From Alphaproteobacteria bacterium (GTDB taxonomy: Bacteria > Pseudomonadota > Alphaproteobacteria > UBA8366 > GCA-2717185), in the NCBI GenBank assembly GCA_012103325.1, contig WLWY01000001.1:930001-994000 (forward strand): a DNA stretch of 64,000 bases. Direction: 5' to 3'. The notes below the pieces were generated by a model, which was given only the letters and a program-made list of their open reading frames with translations, was not told the DNA's origin and made no database searches. The position numbers and the translations under genes were made by a program. Positions 53,310-62,770 of the stretch are shown here, piece by piece. Position 1 is the first letter of the stretch. The number at the start of each line of letters is the position of its first letter.

Positions 53310-54920
53310 ATGTCTGTCACCGACCATCCCACCATGTTCCCGCTGGGCGCGGACGAGACACCGTATCGGAAAATTACCGGCGATCATGTCAGCACAGTTT
53401 CGGTTGACGGTGAAACAGTTCTCAAGGTCGCGCCGGAAGCTCTGTCGCTGTTGGCCGCAGAAGCGTTTCGTGACATCAACCACTATTTGCGGCCCGGTCA
53501 TCTGGCCCAGCTTCGCAAAATTCTCGACGACCCTGAAGCGTCGGACAACGACCGCTTCGTCGCTTTCGATCTGTTGAAAAATGCCAACATTGCGGCAGGC
53601 GGCGTTTTACCGATGTGCCAGGACACGGGCACGGCGATCGTCATGGGCAAGAAGGGTGAGCGTGTTTGGACCGGCGGCAACGATGAATCGGCGCTGGCAG
53701 AAGGCGTGACCCGGACCTACACGCAGAGCAATCTCCGCTACAGCCAGGTTTCGCCCCTGTCGATGTACGAGGAAACCAATACCAAGACGAATCTGCCCGG
53801 ACAGATCGAAATCTACGCCGAACCTGGCAACGCTTATAAATTTCTATTCGTAGCCAAAGGCGGCGGCTCCGCGAACAAGACCTATCTGTTCCAGGAAACG
53901 CCGGCCATGCTGAATCCGGAAAAACTGCTGCCTTTCCTCGACGAGAAGATCAAGTCGCTTGGGACGGCGGCCTGTCCCCCTTATCACTTGGCCGTTGTAA
54001 TCGGCGGCACATCTGCGGAGTTCAATCTTAAAACCGTGAAGCTGGCGAGCTGCCGCTATCTCGATGCGCTCCCGACTGAGGGCGGAGACAAAGGCCAGGC
54101 CTTTCGCGACCTCGAAATGGAAGAGACGGTATTTAAGATGTCCCAGGGCATGGGGATCGGCGCCCAGTTCGGCGGCAAGTATTTCTGTCACGACGTTCGG
54201 GTCATCCGCCTTCCGCGTCATGGCGCAAGCCTGCCGATCGGTATAGGCGTATCTTGTTCAGCGGACCGTCAGGCAGCCGGAAAAATTACCGCCGACGGCA
54301 TCTATCTCGAACAGCTTGAGACCAATCCGGCACAATTCCTACCCGAGATGGAATCGGAAGACCTTGGCGGCGAGGTCGTCAACATCGATCTCAACAAGCC
54401 GATGTCGGAAATACTCGGCACCCTGACGAAATATCCGATCAAGACGCGTCTCTCGCTCAGTGGTCCGATTATCGTTGCCCGCGACCTGGCCCATGCGCGG
54501 CTCAAAGCGCTGCTGGACGACGGCAAGGCGCTGCCGCAATACATGAAGGATCATCCGGTCTACTACGCCGGGCCGGCGAAGACCCCTGAGGGCTATGCGT
54601 CGGGCTCCTTCGGCCCGACAACCGCGGGGCGCATGGACTCCTATGTCGATCAGTTCCAGGCCGCAGCAGGCAGCATGATCATGCTCGCCAAAGGAAACCG
54701 CTCGGATATGGTGCGCCAAGCATGCCAAGCGCATGGCGGGTTCTATCTCGGATCGATCGGCGGCCCCGCCGCACGGCTCGCGCTCGACTGCATCAAGAAG
54801 GTCGAAGTAATCGAGTACGAAGATCTGGGCATGGAGGCGATCTGGCGGATCGAGGTTGAGAATTTCCCAGCCTTTATCGTCATCGACGACAAAGGCAACG
54901 ACTTCTTCAAGGCCTTATAG
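53310..54920 (+). CDS. fumA: fumarate hydratase, class I (iron-sulfur)
   Basis: A 536-residue class I fumarase: C103 in [41 protein letters not shown] and the substrate-binding GPTTAGRMD. It is an oxygen-sensitive [4Fe-4S] TCA enzyme, unrelated to FumC. ATG 53310 follows GAGGGG. Confidence 0.94.
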   Translation: MSVTDHPTMFPLGADETPYRKITGDHVSTVSVDGETVLKVAPEALSLLAAEAFRDINHYLRPGHLAQLRKILDDPEASDNDRFVAFDLLKNANIAAGGVLPMCQDTGTAIVMGKKGERVWTGGNDESALAEGVTRTYTQSNLRYSQVSPLSMYEETNTKTNLPGQIEIYAEPGNAYKFLFVAKGGGSANKTYLFQETPAMLNPEKLLPFLDEKIKSLGTAACPPYHLAVVIGGTSAEFNLKTVKLASCRYLDALPTEGGDKGQAFRDLEMEETVFKMSQGMGIGAQFGGKYFCHDVRVIRLPRHGASLPIGIGVSCSADRQAAGKITADGIYLEQLETNPAQFLPEMESEDLGGEVVNIDLNKPMSEILGTLTKYPIKTRLSLSGPIIVARDLAHARLKALLDDGKALPQYMKDHPVYYAGPAKTPEGYASGSFGPTTAGRMDSYVDQFQAAAGSMIMLAKGNRSDMVRQACQAHGGFYLGSIGGPAARLALDCIKKVEVIEYEDLGMEAIWRIEVENFPAFIVIDDKGNDFFKAL

Positions 54921-54936
54921 GGAACTCCAAAGCAGG

Positions 54937-54990
54937 TTCACGCGGTTGTTGGATCGCTGAGACGATTCCAACAAACCCCTATCTGGTTTA
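54937..54990. repeat. dispersed palindromic repeat, copy 1
   Basis: A 54-bp unit starting TTCACGCGGTTGTTGGATCG and ending ATCTGGTTTA. It contains an 11-bp imperfect hairpin (TTGTTGGATCG/CGATTCCAACAA). The reverse complement recurs at 60245-60299 with about 5 differences. It may end fumA transcription. Confidence 0.85.
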
Positions 54991-56121
54991 CAGGTTCAGA
55001 ACGTCGTCATGAGTGCTGGCGGCTATGGTCATCACTTCCTGGATCAGATCGGCCGGCACATCGAGATCTTTGAGTGTCGACTGCAGATGACCCGCGACGG
55101 CGGCAAAATGGGCCTCGCCCAAGCCTTTTTCTTCGACCAACTTTTTGTGCGCTTCGCGCAGAGACCGTCCGGTATAGGCCTGCGGTCCACCGAAAGCGCC
55201 GGTCAGGAATATCCGTTGCATAAAGGACTGACGATCGAGGTCGACACCTTCGAAGAACGGTTTCAGCGTCTCGTCTGCCATGATTTTCGAATAGAAGATA
55301 TCGACGGCAGCTTCGACGGCTTCATCCCCGCCAATCCGCTCAAAAACACTGCCACCCGAAGGCGATGGCGCCGGCTCGTTTTCTTCTGTTGCCTCTGCTT
55401 CGGTTACAGGCTCCGGCTCATGGAGTTTGACGACGTTCTCGGTGTCCTGTTTTTGCTCGGTGTCCTGTTTTTGCGCTGGTTTTGCGCTTGCCTCTGTCGT
55501 CTCGTCAGGTTTTTCCTCGAGAGCCTCGGTTTCGGAGGCTGGCGCCGTAGTCGCGGGCTTCACCTTCGCCTTCACCGTCTCGTCAACCTTGGGTAACCGC
55601 CGTTTCAGCGCCACCGGGGGAGTCTGCATCAAGATTTCAGTATCGAGCACACGATCTATGTCCAACACGACGAGAAGGTCTTCGGGCAAACGAAAGATCC
55701 CCGTGCTGAGACGGCGAAGCTTTTCGTCCAATGTTGCCGGCGGCTTTTCGAAATCCCGCCGTGGCAGGTCGCGAACATCGCCGATCGAATCGACAAGCAA
55801 TGTGTAAAGATCGCCGCGATACTCCACGGTAATGCCCATGCCGCGGTTGTTTTCAAGGTTTTCCCCGACACCCAGGCAGCGGCGCAAATTGATGACGGTA
55901 ACGATCCGGCCGCGCAGGTTCATCACACCCGCAATTGCCGAAGGCGCGAGCGGAACCGGTGTTATCAATCGCGATTCCACGATATCCTGTACCATAAGAA
56001 TGGGTACGCCGAACATCTGGTCCTCGATCACCATTGTAACAAGCTGTTCCTTGTCGATAGCGACCTGATCAAAATTATCGGCGACGTGATCGGCGTCTTC
56101 TACGACGGCTAACTCACTCAT
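54988..56121 (-). CDS. CheW chemotaxis coupling protein fused to a truncated haemoglobin
   Basis: A 377-residue protein with two domains joined by a charged linker. Residues 24-165 are a CheW domain (IAGVMNLRGRIVTVINLR); 166-257 a Lys/Glu/Pro-rich linker with a KQDTEQKQDTE duplication; 258-377 a group 1 truncated haemoglobin resembling cyanobacterial GlbN. Seen: distal Tyr B10 (Y277), Gln at E7 (Q298), Met301 where GlbN has the distal E10 His, proximal His F8 (H325, LREAHKKLV) and H371 aligned with the His that binds haem covalently in GlbN. GAGGAG precedes the ATG. No other chemotaxis gene is near. Confidence 0.88.
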   Translation of the reverse strand: MSELAVVEDADHVADNFDQVAIDKEQLVTMVIEDQMFGVPILMVQDIVESRLITPVPLAPSAIAGVMNLRGRIVTVINLRRCLGVGENLENNRGMGITVEYRGDLYTLLVDSIGDVRDLPRRDFEKPPATLDEKLRRLSTGIFRLPEDLLVVLDIDRVLDTEILMQTPPVALKRRLPKVDETVKAKVKPATTAPASETEALEEKPDETTEASAKPAQKQDTEQKQDTENVVKLHEPEPVTEAEATEENEPAPSPSGGSVFERIGGDEAVEAAVDIFYSKIMADETLKPFFEGVDLDRQSFMQRIFLTGAFGGPQAYTGRSLREAHKKLVEEKGLGEAHFAAVAGHLQSTLKDLDVPADLIQEVMTIAASTHDDVLNL

Positions 56122-56232
56122 GGGGATACTCCTCGCACACAGGTCCGCTGGCCGGCGCTAAGTCAGGCAAGCGCAGGCGGTTGTTATCTGAGAGCGACGA
56201 TAGCGTTATTCCGTTAACGGAGCCTTTACGGG

Positions 56233-56253
56233 CAAAAGGCAGGTCTTCTGCCT
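56233..56253 (-). terminator. weak terminator after the rhodanese gene
   Basis: Hairpin AGGCAG/CTGCCT (56237-56242 with 56248-56253); on the minus strand it is followed by TTTTG, just after the sulfurtransferase stop. Confidence 0.45.
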
Positions 56254-56266
56254 GGAAACAGCTATC

Positions 56267-57106
56267 TCAACGTTCCGGTATCTCAACCGGCAGCCCTTCC
56301 CGGTTGCCCCACTCGTTCCACGAACCGAGATAGTTTCGTACCCGGCGATAGCCGAGGAGCCGCAGCGCCAGATAGGCATGAGCGGATCGATAGCCTGTCT
56401 GGCAGAAAGCAATGACTTCCTTGTCGGGCGTTATCCCACATGTCGCAAACAAAGCACCCAGATCGACAGCGGATTTCATTTCACCGCTTGGGGTCAGATG
56501 GTTAATCCATTCTAAATGAACCGCTCCCGGTACGGTGCCGCCCCGTTCCGCGCGACGGTCCTCGCCGGTCCATTCTGTGCGGCCGCGCGTATCCAGAATG
56601 ATCCGGTCCGATGCCCCAATAGCACCATTTACATCGCGATGGGTAGCCAGGCGCGCGCGGTCGGCCTGGTAGCGGAAAACCGACGGTGTCGGCAACTCAG
56701 CATCACGCGTAACCGGCAATCCCGCAGCCTCCCATCCCGAATAACCGCCATCAAGCACATGCGCGTTCCTGTGCCCAAGATATTCCAGAAACCAGAAGCC
56801 TCTGGCTGCCGTCATCCCGGTGATTTCACCGCAAAACACGATCGTATCTTCGAACGCAACGCCACGGCGGGCGAGCAGGAAGGCCCACATACGGGTAAAG
56901 GATTCAAGCGGGGCATCGTCCGTATCGTCGCAATTCACGGCATAAATATCGAAATGCCGGGCGCCAGGAATGTGGCCCATGGCAAACCGCTCCCCGGGGC
57001 GCACATCGATCAATCGTAGCGACGGATCTTTCAGGCGTTCCTGCAACGTTTCCCGCGACCACAGTAAATCCGGATTCTCGTAACCGGCCATTTCTGTCGT
57101 TGTCAT
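56267..57106 (-). CDS. thiosulfate/3-mercaptopyruvate sulfurtransferase (two rhodanese domains)
   Basis: A 279-residue tandem rhodanese. The first domain is inactive (GEITG in place of the Cys loop) and the second carries the active-site C235 in FCQTGYR (loop 235-240, CxTGxR pattern). It moves sulfur from a donor to an acceptor thiophile. The FAD oxidoreductase gene lies 24 bp upstream on the same strand, so they may share an mRNA. Confidence 0.88.
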   Translation of the reverse strand: MTTTEMAGYENPDLLWSRETLQERLKDPSLRLIDVRPGERFAMGHIPGARHFDIYAVNCDDTDDAPLESFTRMWAFLLARRGVAFEDTIVFCGEITGMTAARGFWFLEYLGHRNAHVLDGGYSGWEAAGLPVTRDAELPTPSVFRYQADRARLATHRDVNGAIGASDRIILDTRGRTEWTGEDRRAERGGTVPGAVHLEWINHLTPSGEMKSAVDLGALFATCGITPDKEVIAFCQTGYRSAHAYLALRLLGYRRVRNYLGSWNEWGNREGLPVEIPER

Positions 57107-57130
57107 CGATATATTCCCTGGGGCTACCCG

Positions 57131-58414
57131 TCAGGCACGGTAGTCGCGCCAGCGGTAATACAAAACCAGAATTCGGCTGAGCGGTACGATCAAATCGTGC
57201 AGCGGCAGACTTTGAACCGGCGCCTTGGGGATCGGCAAATCGGTGCCGCCCTGCCCCAGCGCGCGTTCGGCGAGAAACTTGCCCATGGCGGTACCGATCG
57301 CAATGCCGCGACCGCTATACCCCAGGCCTGCATACAATCCTGCCGCCAACTCATGATAGCGGGGCAATCGGTCGACGGTCATCGCAACCTTGCATTCCCA
57401 GATATAGCGGAAATCTGTTTCGGCGATCTGAGGAAAGGCCTGACGAAGCCGCTTCACCGTCGAGCGCCGCAACGCATCCCGCACACCGAAGGTCGTGAAG
57501 GGCATGCAGGTCGTGACAAGGCGGCCCTCCCGGTCAGGCCGAAAGGCCCACAACGCCTGCCGCGTATCGGAAAGCCCTTGGCCGCCGGGCAGAATCGACG
57601 CAGCGACATTCGCACCAAGCGTCTCGGTTGCAATATGAAACGAGCGCACCGGAACAAAGCTGCGCGCTAAACCAGGCCAAAGCTGATCGGTATAGGCGTT
57701 CGTCGCCAATAGCACCGTTTCGGCGTGAACCGCGCCGCCCGGCGTCACAACGCGCCAGGCATTGCCATCCCGCCGCAACTCCAACGCCGGGGTTTCACAA
57801 TGTATCGCCGCGCCGGCGTCAATCGCCGCGCGAGCCAGACCGCGGGCAAAGCTCAACGGCTGAATATGCCCGCCACTCCGGTGCATCCAGCCGCCATGGT
57901 AGATCGGGCTGCCGGTCAGCTTTGCAATTCCGGCACGGTCGATTATTTCGACCGGAGCACCACGCGCAGCCCACTGATCATGCTTCGCACGGACCATCGC
58001 CATCCGGCTTTCGGCATGCGCCGGTTGCAGCCAGCCATTCTGAACAGCATCGCAATCGATGTCGTGGTCACGGATCAACGAAAAAACGAGGTCAGCCGAA
58101 CCGGCGACCCATTCGTTCAGCCGCTCGCCCTGTTCGACGCCGAACTCACGTACCACATCGTCCGGATTGTGCCTTGTGTAGGCAGGAATGACCTGCCCGT
58201 TATTGCGACCGGATGCGCCGAACCCGGCCGTTGCCGCTTCAAGCAACACGACATCCGCGCCGGCCTCCGCTAGATGCAACGCCGCCGACAGGCCCGTATA
58301 GCCGCCACCGATCACAACCGCATCGGCACGGCGTTCACCGATCAAAGATGACGTGGGCGGAGCCTCGATCGCCGTGTCGGTCCATAAGCTCGATTGAATG
58401 TCCGCTGTGTGCAT
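57131..58414 (-). CDS. FAD-dependent oxidoreductase, amine-oxidase (PuuB/DAO) type
   Basis: A 427-residue D-amino-acid-oxidase fold protein: FAD dinucleotide motif VVIGGGYTGLSAALHLAEAG (glycines 36-41), FGASGRNNGQV, and the C-terminal YAGLGYSGRGIA. It resembles gamma-glutamylputrescine oxidase and related amine oxidases. Substrate unknown. The start at 58414 gives MHTADIQSSLW. Confidence 0.86.
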   Translation of the reverse strand: MHTADIQSSLWTDTAIEAPPTSSLIGERRADAVVIGGGYTGLSAALHLAEAGADVVLLEAATAGFGASGRNNGQVIPAYTRHNPDDVVREFGVEQGERLNEWVAGSADLVFSLIRDHDIDCDAVQNGWLQPAHAESRMAMVRAKHDQWAARGAPVEIIDRAGIAKLTGSPIYHGGWMHRSGGHIQPLSFARGLARAAIDAGAAIHCETPALELRRDGNAWRVVTPGGAVHAETVLLATNAYTDQLWPGLARSFVPVRSFHIATETLGANVAASILPGGQGLSDTRQALWAFRPDREGRLVTTCMPFTTFGVRDALRRSTVKRLRQAFPQIAETDFRYIWECKVAMTVDRLPRYHELAAGLYAGLGYSGRGIAIGTAMGKFLAERALGQGGTDLPIPKAPVQSLPLHDLIVPLSRILVLYYRWRDYRA

Positions 58415-58537
58415 TACTCGATACTATTCCTCATACGAGACAGCCGTACCTTGCAAGCACAGCACGGGAAAGTGAAGCCTCCAATCGCCCGGTTCCTTGC
58501 AATTCGGGCCGGTTCGTCTCATTTTCAGAGCATTGCG

Positions 58538-59035
58538 ATGTTTAAATTTTTCCAAACTCTGCTTCGCCCCGACCAAGAGGACGCGAATCCCGAAAGCGCG
58601 GAAATCGCGCAGGCTGCGAATATTCTACAGATTGGGGAGTTTCAACTTCTCCAGCTTGCCTATAAGGATTGGCACGGGAAAGAGCTGCCCGAAGCGCTGA
58701 CGGACCGCTTGTTTGCCGATTACATGCTACGCAAGCAGGTTCCGCATTGGGCGCGCCACTATGCGCGCCGCATTCTCGATTGGGATAAGAGAGGGCTGCT
58801 GAACGCGGGCGATAGCACGTATCATCGTTATGATCGCGGGTACAGCATGCAGGCGCCGGGCGGTGTTCGCCGCTTTGTCATTGCCAGTGTGGTTTTGCTG
58901 GTCTTCGTCGGCGGCAGTCTCTGGGTCAGCCACATAGCGACCGGCGGAAAATCGACCTCTATCCTGCCGCCATATTTCGATGCCAAGGAGCTTCGAACGC
59001 CACCAAAACCAGACGGTGTGGGTCCCGGCTCCTAG
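58538..59035 (+). CDS. hypothetical single-pass membrane protein
   Basis: A 165-residue protein with a soluble N-terminal part containing LQIGEFQLLQLAYKDWHGKELP and VPHWARHYARRIL, then one membrane helix (about 111-133). I do not recognise it. I start at ATG 58538 (MFKFFQTLL) because the upstream extension lacks coding character. A 10-bp hairpin at 59048-59071 follows the stop. Confidence 0.7.
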   Translation: MFKFFQTLLRPDQEDANPESAEIAQAANILQIGEFQLLQLAYKDWHGKELPEALTDRLFADYMLRKQVPHWARHYARRILDWDKRGLLNAGDSTYHRYDRGYSMQAPGGVRRFVIASVVLLVFVGGSLWVSHIATGGKSTSILPPYFDAKELRTPPKPDGVGPGS

Positions 59036-59138
59036 AGCGAGCAAATGATCGAACCCATTTCATGGGATCGAATAGCTTTGTGACTTTGCCCAATATCAAT
59101 AAGATAGATCTCCAAGACACGAGCTCTAGGGAGTGCCG

Positions 59139-59342
59139 ATGTTCGAGTTCGGGGGCGAGTACGAACCGCTTATCAACATCGTCTTTCTGATCGTCACTGC
59201 CGGTGTCGCGTGGCACGGCATCCGGTTTCGCGACGCCGAAGGCAACACGGACTTCGTCCGCTTGCTGTTTGGCTGCATCGCCGCCGTATTTTTTTTCATG
59301 GTGCTGTTTCAGGACGTCCTGGGAATCGCATCATTCGGGTAA
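59139..59342 (+). CDS. small two-helix membrane protein
   Basis: A 67-residue protein with two hydrophobic helices (LINIVFLIVTAGVAWHGI and LLFGCIAAVFFFMVLFQDVLG). Clear AGGGAG 5 bp before the ATG supports translation. No family recognised. Its stop is 4 bp from the convergent TPR gene's stop. Confidence 0.65.
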   Translation: MFEFGGEYEPLINIVFLIVTAGVAWHGIRFRDAEGNTDFVRLLFGCIAAVFFFMVLFQDVLGIASFG

Positions 59343-59346
59343 CCGC

Positions 59347-59958
59347 TTAGGGCTTGCGCATGCGTTGCTGATCATCGATTTCGGGCACGCGCATCAGCCG
59401 CTTATCCGGCGGAAGCTTGAGTTGTTCCTGTAAGTAGATGGCGCGATTGCGCACCGATGACGGGTTTGGAATGCCATAAAGAACCTTGTGGATCAGCCCC
59501 GGCTCGTCGACCGCCCCTTCATCCGTTCGCAGCGCGGCAACGTAGTCGGCAAACGCTTTTTCGTATTTGCCTATACGGTCGTGAACGATCCCCCGGTTGG
59601 CGAATGCGGCCGCCAATACGCCACGGCCGGTCGCATCCTCCGGCGTCAATGTCCGGTTCGAAAAATCGATCAGGTAGGTCAGTTCGGCGACCGCATCGTC
59701 ATAGCGCTCGGTTTGAATGAACACCAAGGCGCGGCCCATCAAGGCGCCCCTGTGATCAGGCTGTTCGGCGAGTGCCTTGGCAAAATAATCCAGAGCCAGC
59801 TCGTGCTGTCCATCCTCGAAACGCTGAACGCCGAGTTCGGTATTAAGGTCGCCTGGTGCGCGGGCGGTAAAAGATTCGAAGGCCTGCGTTCCCAAGACCA
59901 CGACAACGATCAGCGCGATCATCAGAAGAATGAACCGGCGAAGTACCGCAGTGGTCAC
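59347..59958 (-). CDS. TPR-repeat protein, membrane-anchored
   Basis: A 203-residue protein with an N-terminal membrane helix (about 8-25) and about three tetratricopeptide repeats (GVQRFEDGQHELALDYFAKALAEQPDHRGAL; AFANRGIVHDRIGKYEKAFADYVAAL). It starts with GTG at 59958, overlapping the TGA of the upstream small gene, so the two are coupled. The role is unknown; such proteins often hold protein complexes at the membrane. Confidence 0.8.
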   Translation of the reverse strand: MTTAVLRRFILLMIALIVVVVLGTQAFESFTARAPGDLNTELGVQRFEDGQHELALDYFAKALAEQPDHRGALMGRALVFIQTERYDDAVAELTYLIDFSNRTLTPEDATGRGVLAAAFANRGIVHDRIGKYEKAFADYVAALRTDEGAVDEPGLIHKVLYGIPNPSSVRNRAIYLQEQLKLPPDKRLMRVPEIDDQQRMRKP

Positions 59959-60194
59959 ATCGGCACCTTGAACAGGGTCGCGGTATAAAGAAAGGCGAAG
60001 ACGAAGCAGAGAAGCGTTGCGGTAACGCCGGCACGCCTCAGCAAGCGCTGCCGTTCCGCCTCGTCCGTTTCCGCTGTGCGCTCCGCACGCCGGATCATCA
60101 AAACCCAAATCAGGCGGCGGACCGGCAGAAACAGGGCAAACGCCAGAATCGCTGTCCACAGATATTGATATTCGGCGCTAAAAATATCCGCCAT
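59955..60194 (-). CDS. small two-helix membrane protein coupled to the TPR gene
   Basis: A 79-residue protein with two hydrophobic helices (LWTAILAFALFLPVRRLIWVLMI and ATLLCFVFAFLYTATLF) and a charged turn between. It overlaps the TPR gene start by 4 bp, so it is likely its partner. No family recognised. Confidence 0.7.
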   Translation of the reverse strand: MADIFSAEYQYLWTAILAFALFLPVRRLIWVLMIRRAERTAETDEAERQRLLRRAGVTATLLCFVFAFLYTATLFKVPM

Positions 60195-60244
60195 ACGCCG
60201 TCACATTGCCTCTCATCACGTCGAAATGAAACTCTATCAAATGT

Positions 60245-60299
60245 TAGACCAGATCGGGATTTGTTGGAATCGTCTTCGGCGATCCAACAACCGCGTGAA
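60245..60299. repeat. dispersed palindromic repeat, copy 2 (inverted)
   Basis: A 55-bp element whose reverse complement matches 54937-54990 at nearly every position, including the hairpin TTGTTGG...CCAACAA. It lies between the small membrane gene and the symporter terminator. Confidence 0.85.
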
Positions 60300-60322
60300 T
60301 CTGGCCTAAAACTATTCATGAC

Positions 60323-60382
60323 GAGCGGATTCACAAGAGTATTCGAACCATAATTATGGGTTCGCCCAAACTTGATCCGCTC
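60323..60382. repeat. nested palindrome
   Basis: Outer arms GAGCGGAT/ATCCGCTC (60323-60330 and 60375-60382) enclose an inner palindrome CGAACCATAA-TTATGGGTTCG (60344-60364). A looser relative sits at 59048-59071. It looks like a REP-type structure but has no T-run. Confidence 0.55.
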
Positions 60383-60396
60383 TTCGCGAAAGGCCC

Positions 60397-60428
60397 AAAA
60401 AAACGGGGGAAAGCATTGCCTTCCCCCG
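60397..60428 (-). terminator. intrinsic terminator of the symporter gene
   Basis: Stem CGGGGGAA/TTCCCCCG with an 8-10 base loop; read on the minus strand it is followed by seven T. It lies 24 bp after the symporter stop. Confidence 0.85.
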
Positions 60429-60451
60429 CGTTGTTTTACAATCGGAACCGC

Positions 60452-62446
60452 TTAGTCTGCGGTGCCGCTGGCAACTTCGTCGCCGATATCGTCGACCAGT
60501 GCCTCGACCTCCGTGTCGGGAACCGTCGACATTTCCATTTTGTAGGCCAAGAACCACATCATGAAGACACCGAGCAGCCAGAACAGGATCTGCCATGCCC
60601 AGATCGACGGGATACCGAAGGTCCAGCCATCGACGCCGGCATTCGGCGCACCGAAGATATCGTTGCCGATAACCGCACCCGGGCCGATCCCGAAGAACAT
60701 CCACGCCAGGGTGATAATCCAGGCGATCGGGATAAGCCCCTTCTTCTCCGCGGGCAGCGACGCATGCTGACGCAGGAAGTTATGGTACTTCATCCTGTGT
60801 TCGCGCGCTGCCGAATCCTGCGTCATAGCCGAGACCGGGATGCAGACCAGGAGATTGAAGAACATCCCCCAACCAGCGCTGTGGATGGTCCATGGCCAGC
60901 GGCCCCAAGCCAGGTCGCCATATTTGCCGTCACCGTTGTAGAAAAGCGTATCGATGATCGACAAGCCAAAGTTTTCGGTAAAGATCACGCCGAGGAGACC
61001 AACGGCAAGGCCAAGAGTCGCACCTTGACGCGTGATCCAAGGGAACCAGGTCACCGCCGCCAATGATGGCCACATCTGGAACCCGAACGCGACCGCGAGC
61101 CCGCCCAAAAGGACCAGCGCGTCGCGGCTGTAGGTTGCGACGAGCAGTGCCGCGAACACAATAAACGCGACCCCGATCCGCCCGAACAATTTCTGCGTCC
61201 CGTGATCCGCTGCCGGGTTCAGATAGCGCTTATATAAATCGCGGGTGAGCATCGCACCGGCGGTCGACATATAGGCGGCACCCGTCGACTGCATTGCCGC
61301 GAGTGCACAAACCGCCAAGAGGCCGACGAGCCATGGTGTCGAGTCGCCGATCGAGTTGAAGTAATGCGGTACAAGCCCCCCCTGCTTGTTCGCAGTAAGG
61401 TCGGGAATAACCGCAGCCAAGGCAAGCCCGGCATCGGTCACCGCCTGATTGCCCCCCAAAAGGTGCCCCCCCATGCCCTGGAAGGCCGTGAAGAAGAACA
61501 GGATCAAGCCGATGCAGAACGACGACGCGATAACCTGCTGGGGTGCGAACGGCGACGGATCCGCGTTGGCGAACGACCACATCGAAAACGCCGGCGCGGA
61601 TTGAATGCCCATCAGCGCGAACATGTAGGTCAGGCACATGATCCCGGTCCACAATCCGCCGACCGGCGTTTCAACGCCAAGGCCGGCCGTGAACTGGATC
61701 ACACCCGGGATGGCAAAGTAGGCGTTATAGTCACCGCCGCCCATGCCTTTCGTCGTGCCCCATTTGCCGATATCCGATGCCGCGAGCTTCGCGAAGCCCG
61801 CATTCAACGAATCCCAACCACCAGCCGCATTCAGTGCGATGATGCCGGTAATGATGATACCAATAGCGAGCAGAATGCACTGCAGCGTATCCACATAAGC
61901 CACGGCGCGCAGACCGCCCGACGCCACGTAGATGAACACGACGAGCGACAGCACCCACATGCCGGTATTGACCGTGATCATATCATCGGTCAGCACATTG
62001 AACAGGAACCCCGAAGCGCCAAGTTGCACGCCCAGATACGGGATCGAGAAGAGCAGCGCGACGATAACCGTTAGGATACGGATCGCATCGCCCTGGAAAT
62101 AGTCCGAGAGCATTTCGCCCGGCGTCACATAGCCGAAACGCTTACCCAGCATCCATTGCCGTTTCAAAAACAGCACGCCGGTGAACGGTATCGTAATCGT
62201 GTAAAACGACGCATAGGCATATTGGAAACCGTCCCGGTACACCAACCCAGGGTGCCCCATGAACGTCCAGCCGGAGAACGACGTTGCCGTCGCGGCGAGA
62301 ATAAAAACAATCATCGATAAGCGGCGGCCGGCAATGAAATAGTCCGACGCCGTTTTCGCCGTCATCGCCCCGCGGATACCCCAATAAATGCAGTATGCCC
62401 AGTAAAGCGCGACGAAAGCGAAAAGCCACATCACTTTTGCAGACAA
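60452..62446 (-). CDS. sodium:solute symporter family (SSS) transporter
   Basis: A 664-residue protein with about 13 hydrophobic helices and SSS marks: TASDYFIAGRRLS near the start, TATSFSGWTFMGHPGLVYRDG, ASGGLRAVAYVDTLQ and CALAAMQSTGAAYMSTAGAMLTRDLY. Relatives carry acetate, pyruvate, proline or pantothenate with Na+; substrate is unknown here. It is divergent from a CBS-DUF294 gene, a pairing common for SSS carboxylate transporters, which suggests the signalling protein controls it. Confidence 0.9.
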   Translation of the reverse strand: MSAKVMWLFAFVALYWAYCIYWGIRGAMTAKTASDYFIAGRRLSMIVFILAATATSFSGWTFMGHPGLVYRDGFQYAYASFYTITIPFTGVLFLKRQWMLGKRFGYVTPGEMLSDYFQGDAIRILTVIVALLFSIPYLGVQLGASGFLFNVLTDDMITVNTGMWVLSLVVFIYVASGGLRAVAYVDTLQCILLAIGIIITGIIALNAAGGWDSLNAGFAKLAASDIGKWGTTKGMGGGDYNAYFAIPGVIQFTAGLGVETPVGGLWTGIMCLTYMFALMGIQSAPAFSMWSFANADPSPFAPQQVIASSFCIGLILFFFTAFQGMGGHLLGGNQAVTDAGLALAAVIPDLTANKQGGLVPHYFNSIGDSTPWLVGLLAVCALAAMQSTGAAYMSTAGAMLTRDLYKRYLNPAADHGTQKLFGRIGVAFIVFAALLVATYSRDALVLLGGLAVAFGFQMWPSLAAVTWFPWITRQGATLGLAVGLLGVIFTENFGLSIIDTLFYNGDGKYGDLAWGRWPWTIHSAGWGMFFNLLVCIPVSAMTQDSAAREHRMKYHNFLRQHASLPAEKKGLIPIAWIITLAWMFFGIGPGAVIGNDIFGAPNAGVDGWTFGIPSIWAWQILFWLLGVFMMWFLAYKMEMSTVPDTEVEALVDDIGDEVASGTAD

Positions 62447-62770
62447 GGCTAGCTCCTCCCATTTGACCGCGGCGCCGACGACCCAAACGTCCGAGAAGCC
62501 GGTTGCCGCTTTTGCGCAACGAGCCCTTCCCCATCATTCGGCAGCCGTCTCTTGCCCGTCAAACTACGGCTTTAATCGCCGAGTGAAGCAAAGAACCCAA
62601 TTCTCCCAATATGCGTGGTTATCAAAGTTTGGTTAACTTTGCAAGCAGAACGCCACGCGATATGGCGATGTCACAGATATCGGGAAATAAGGGTGAAGTA
62701 ATTCCGTCTTGTATCGCATAAAATATCTATGAATCAGATATATGACGCGTAATTAAACTGTGTGTATTTT
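62447..62770. promoter_or_regulatory. AT-rich divergent promoter region
   Basis: Gene-free gap between the symporter start and the rightward genes. The right half is AT-rich and contains inverted repeats AAAGTT-n5-AACTTT (62624-62640) and ATATCT-n7-AGATAT (62723-62741) that could bind a regulator. No clear promoter hexamers or RNA structure were seen. Confidence 0.4.
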
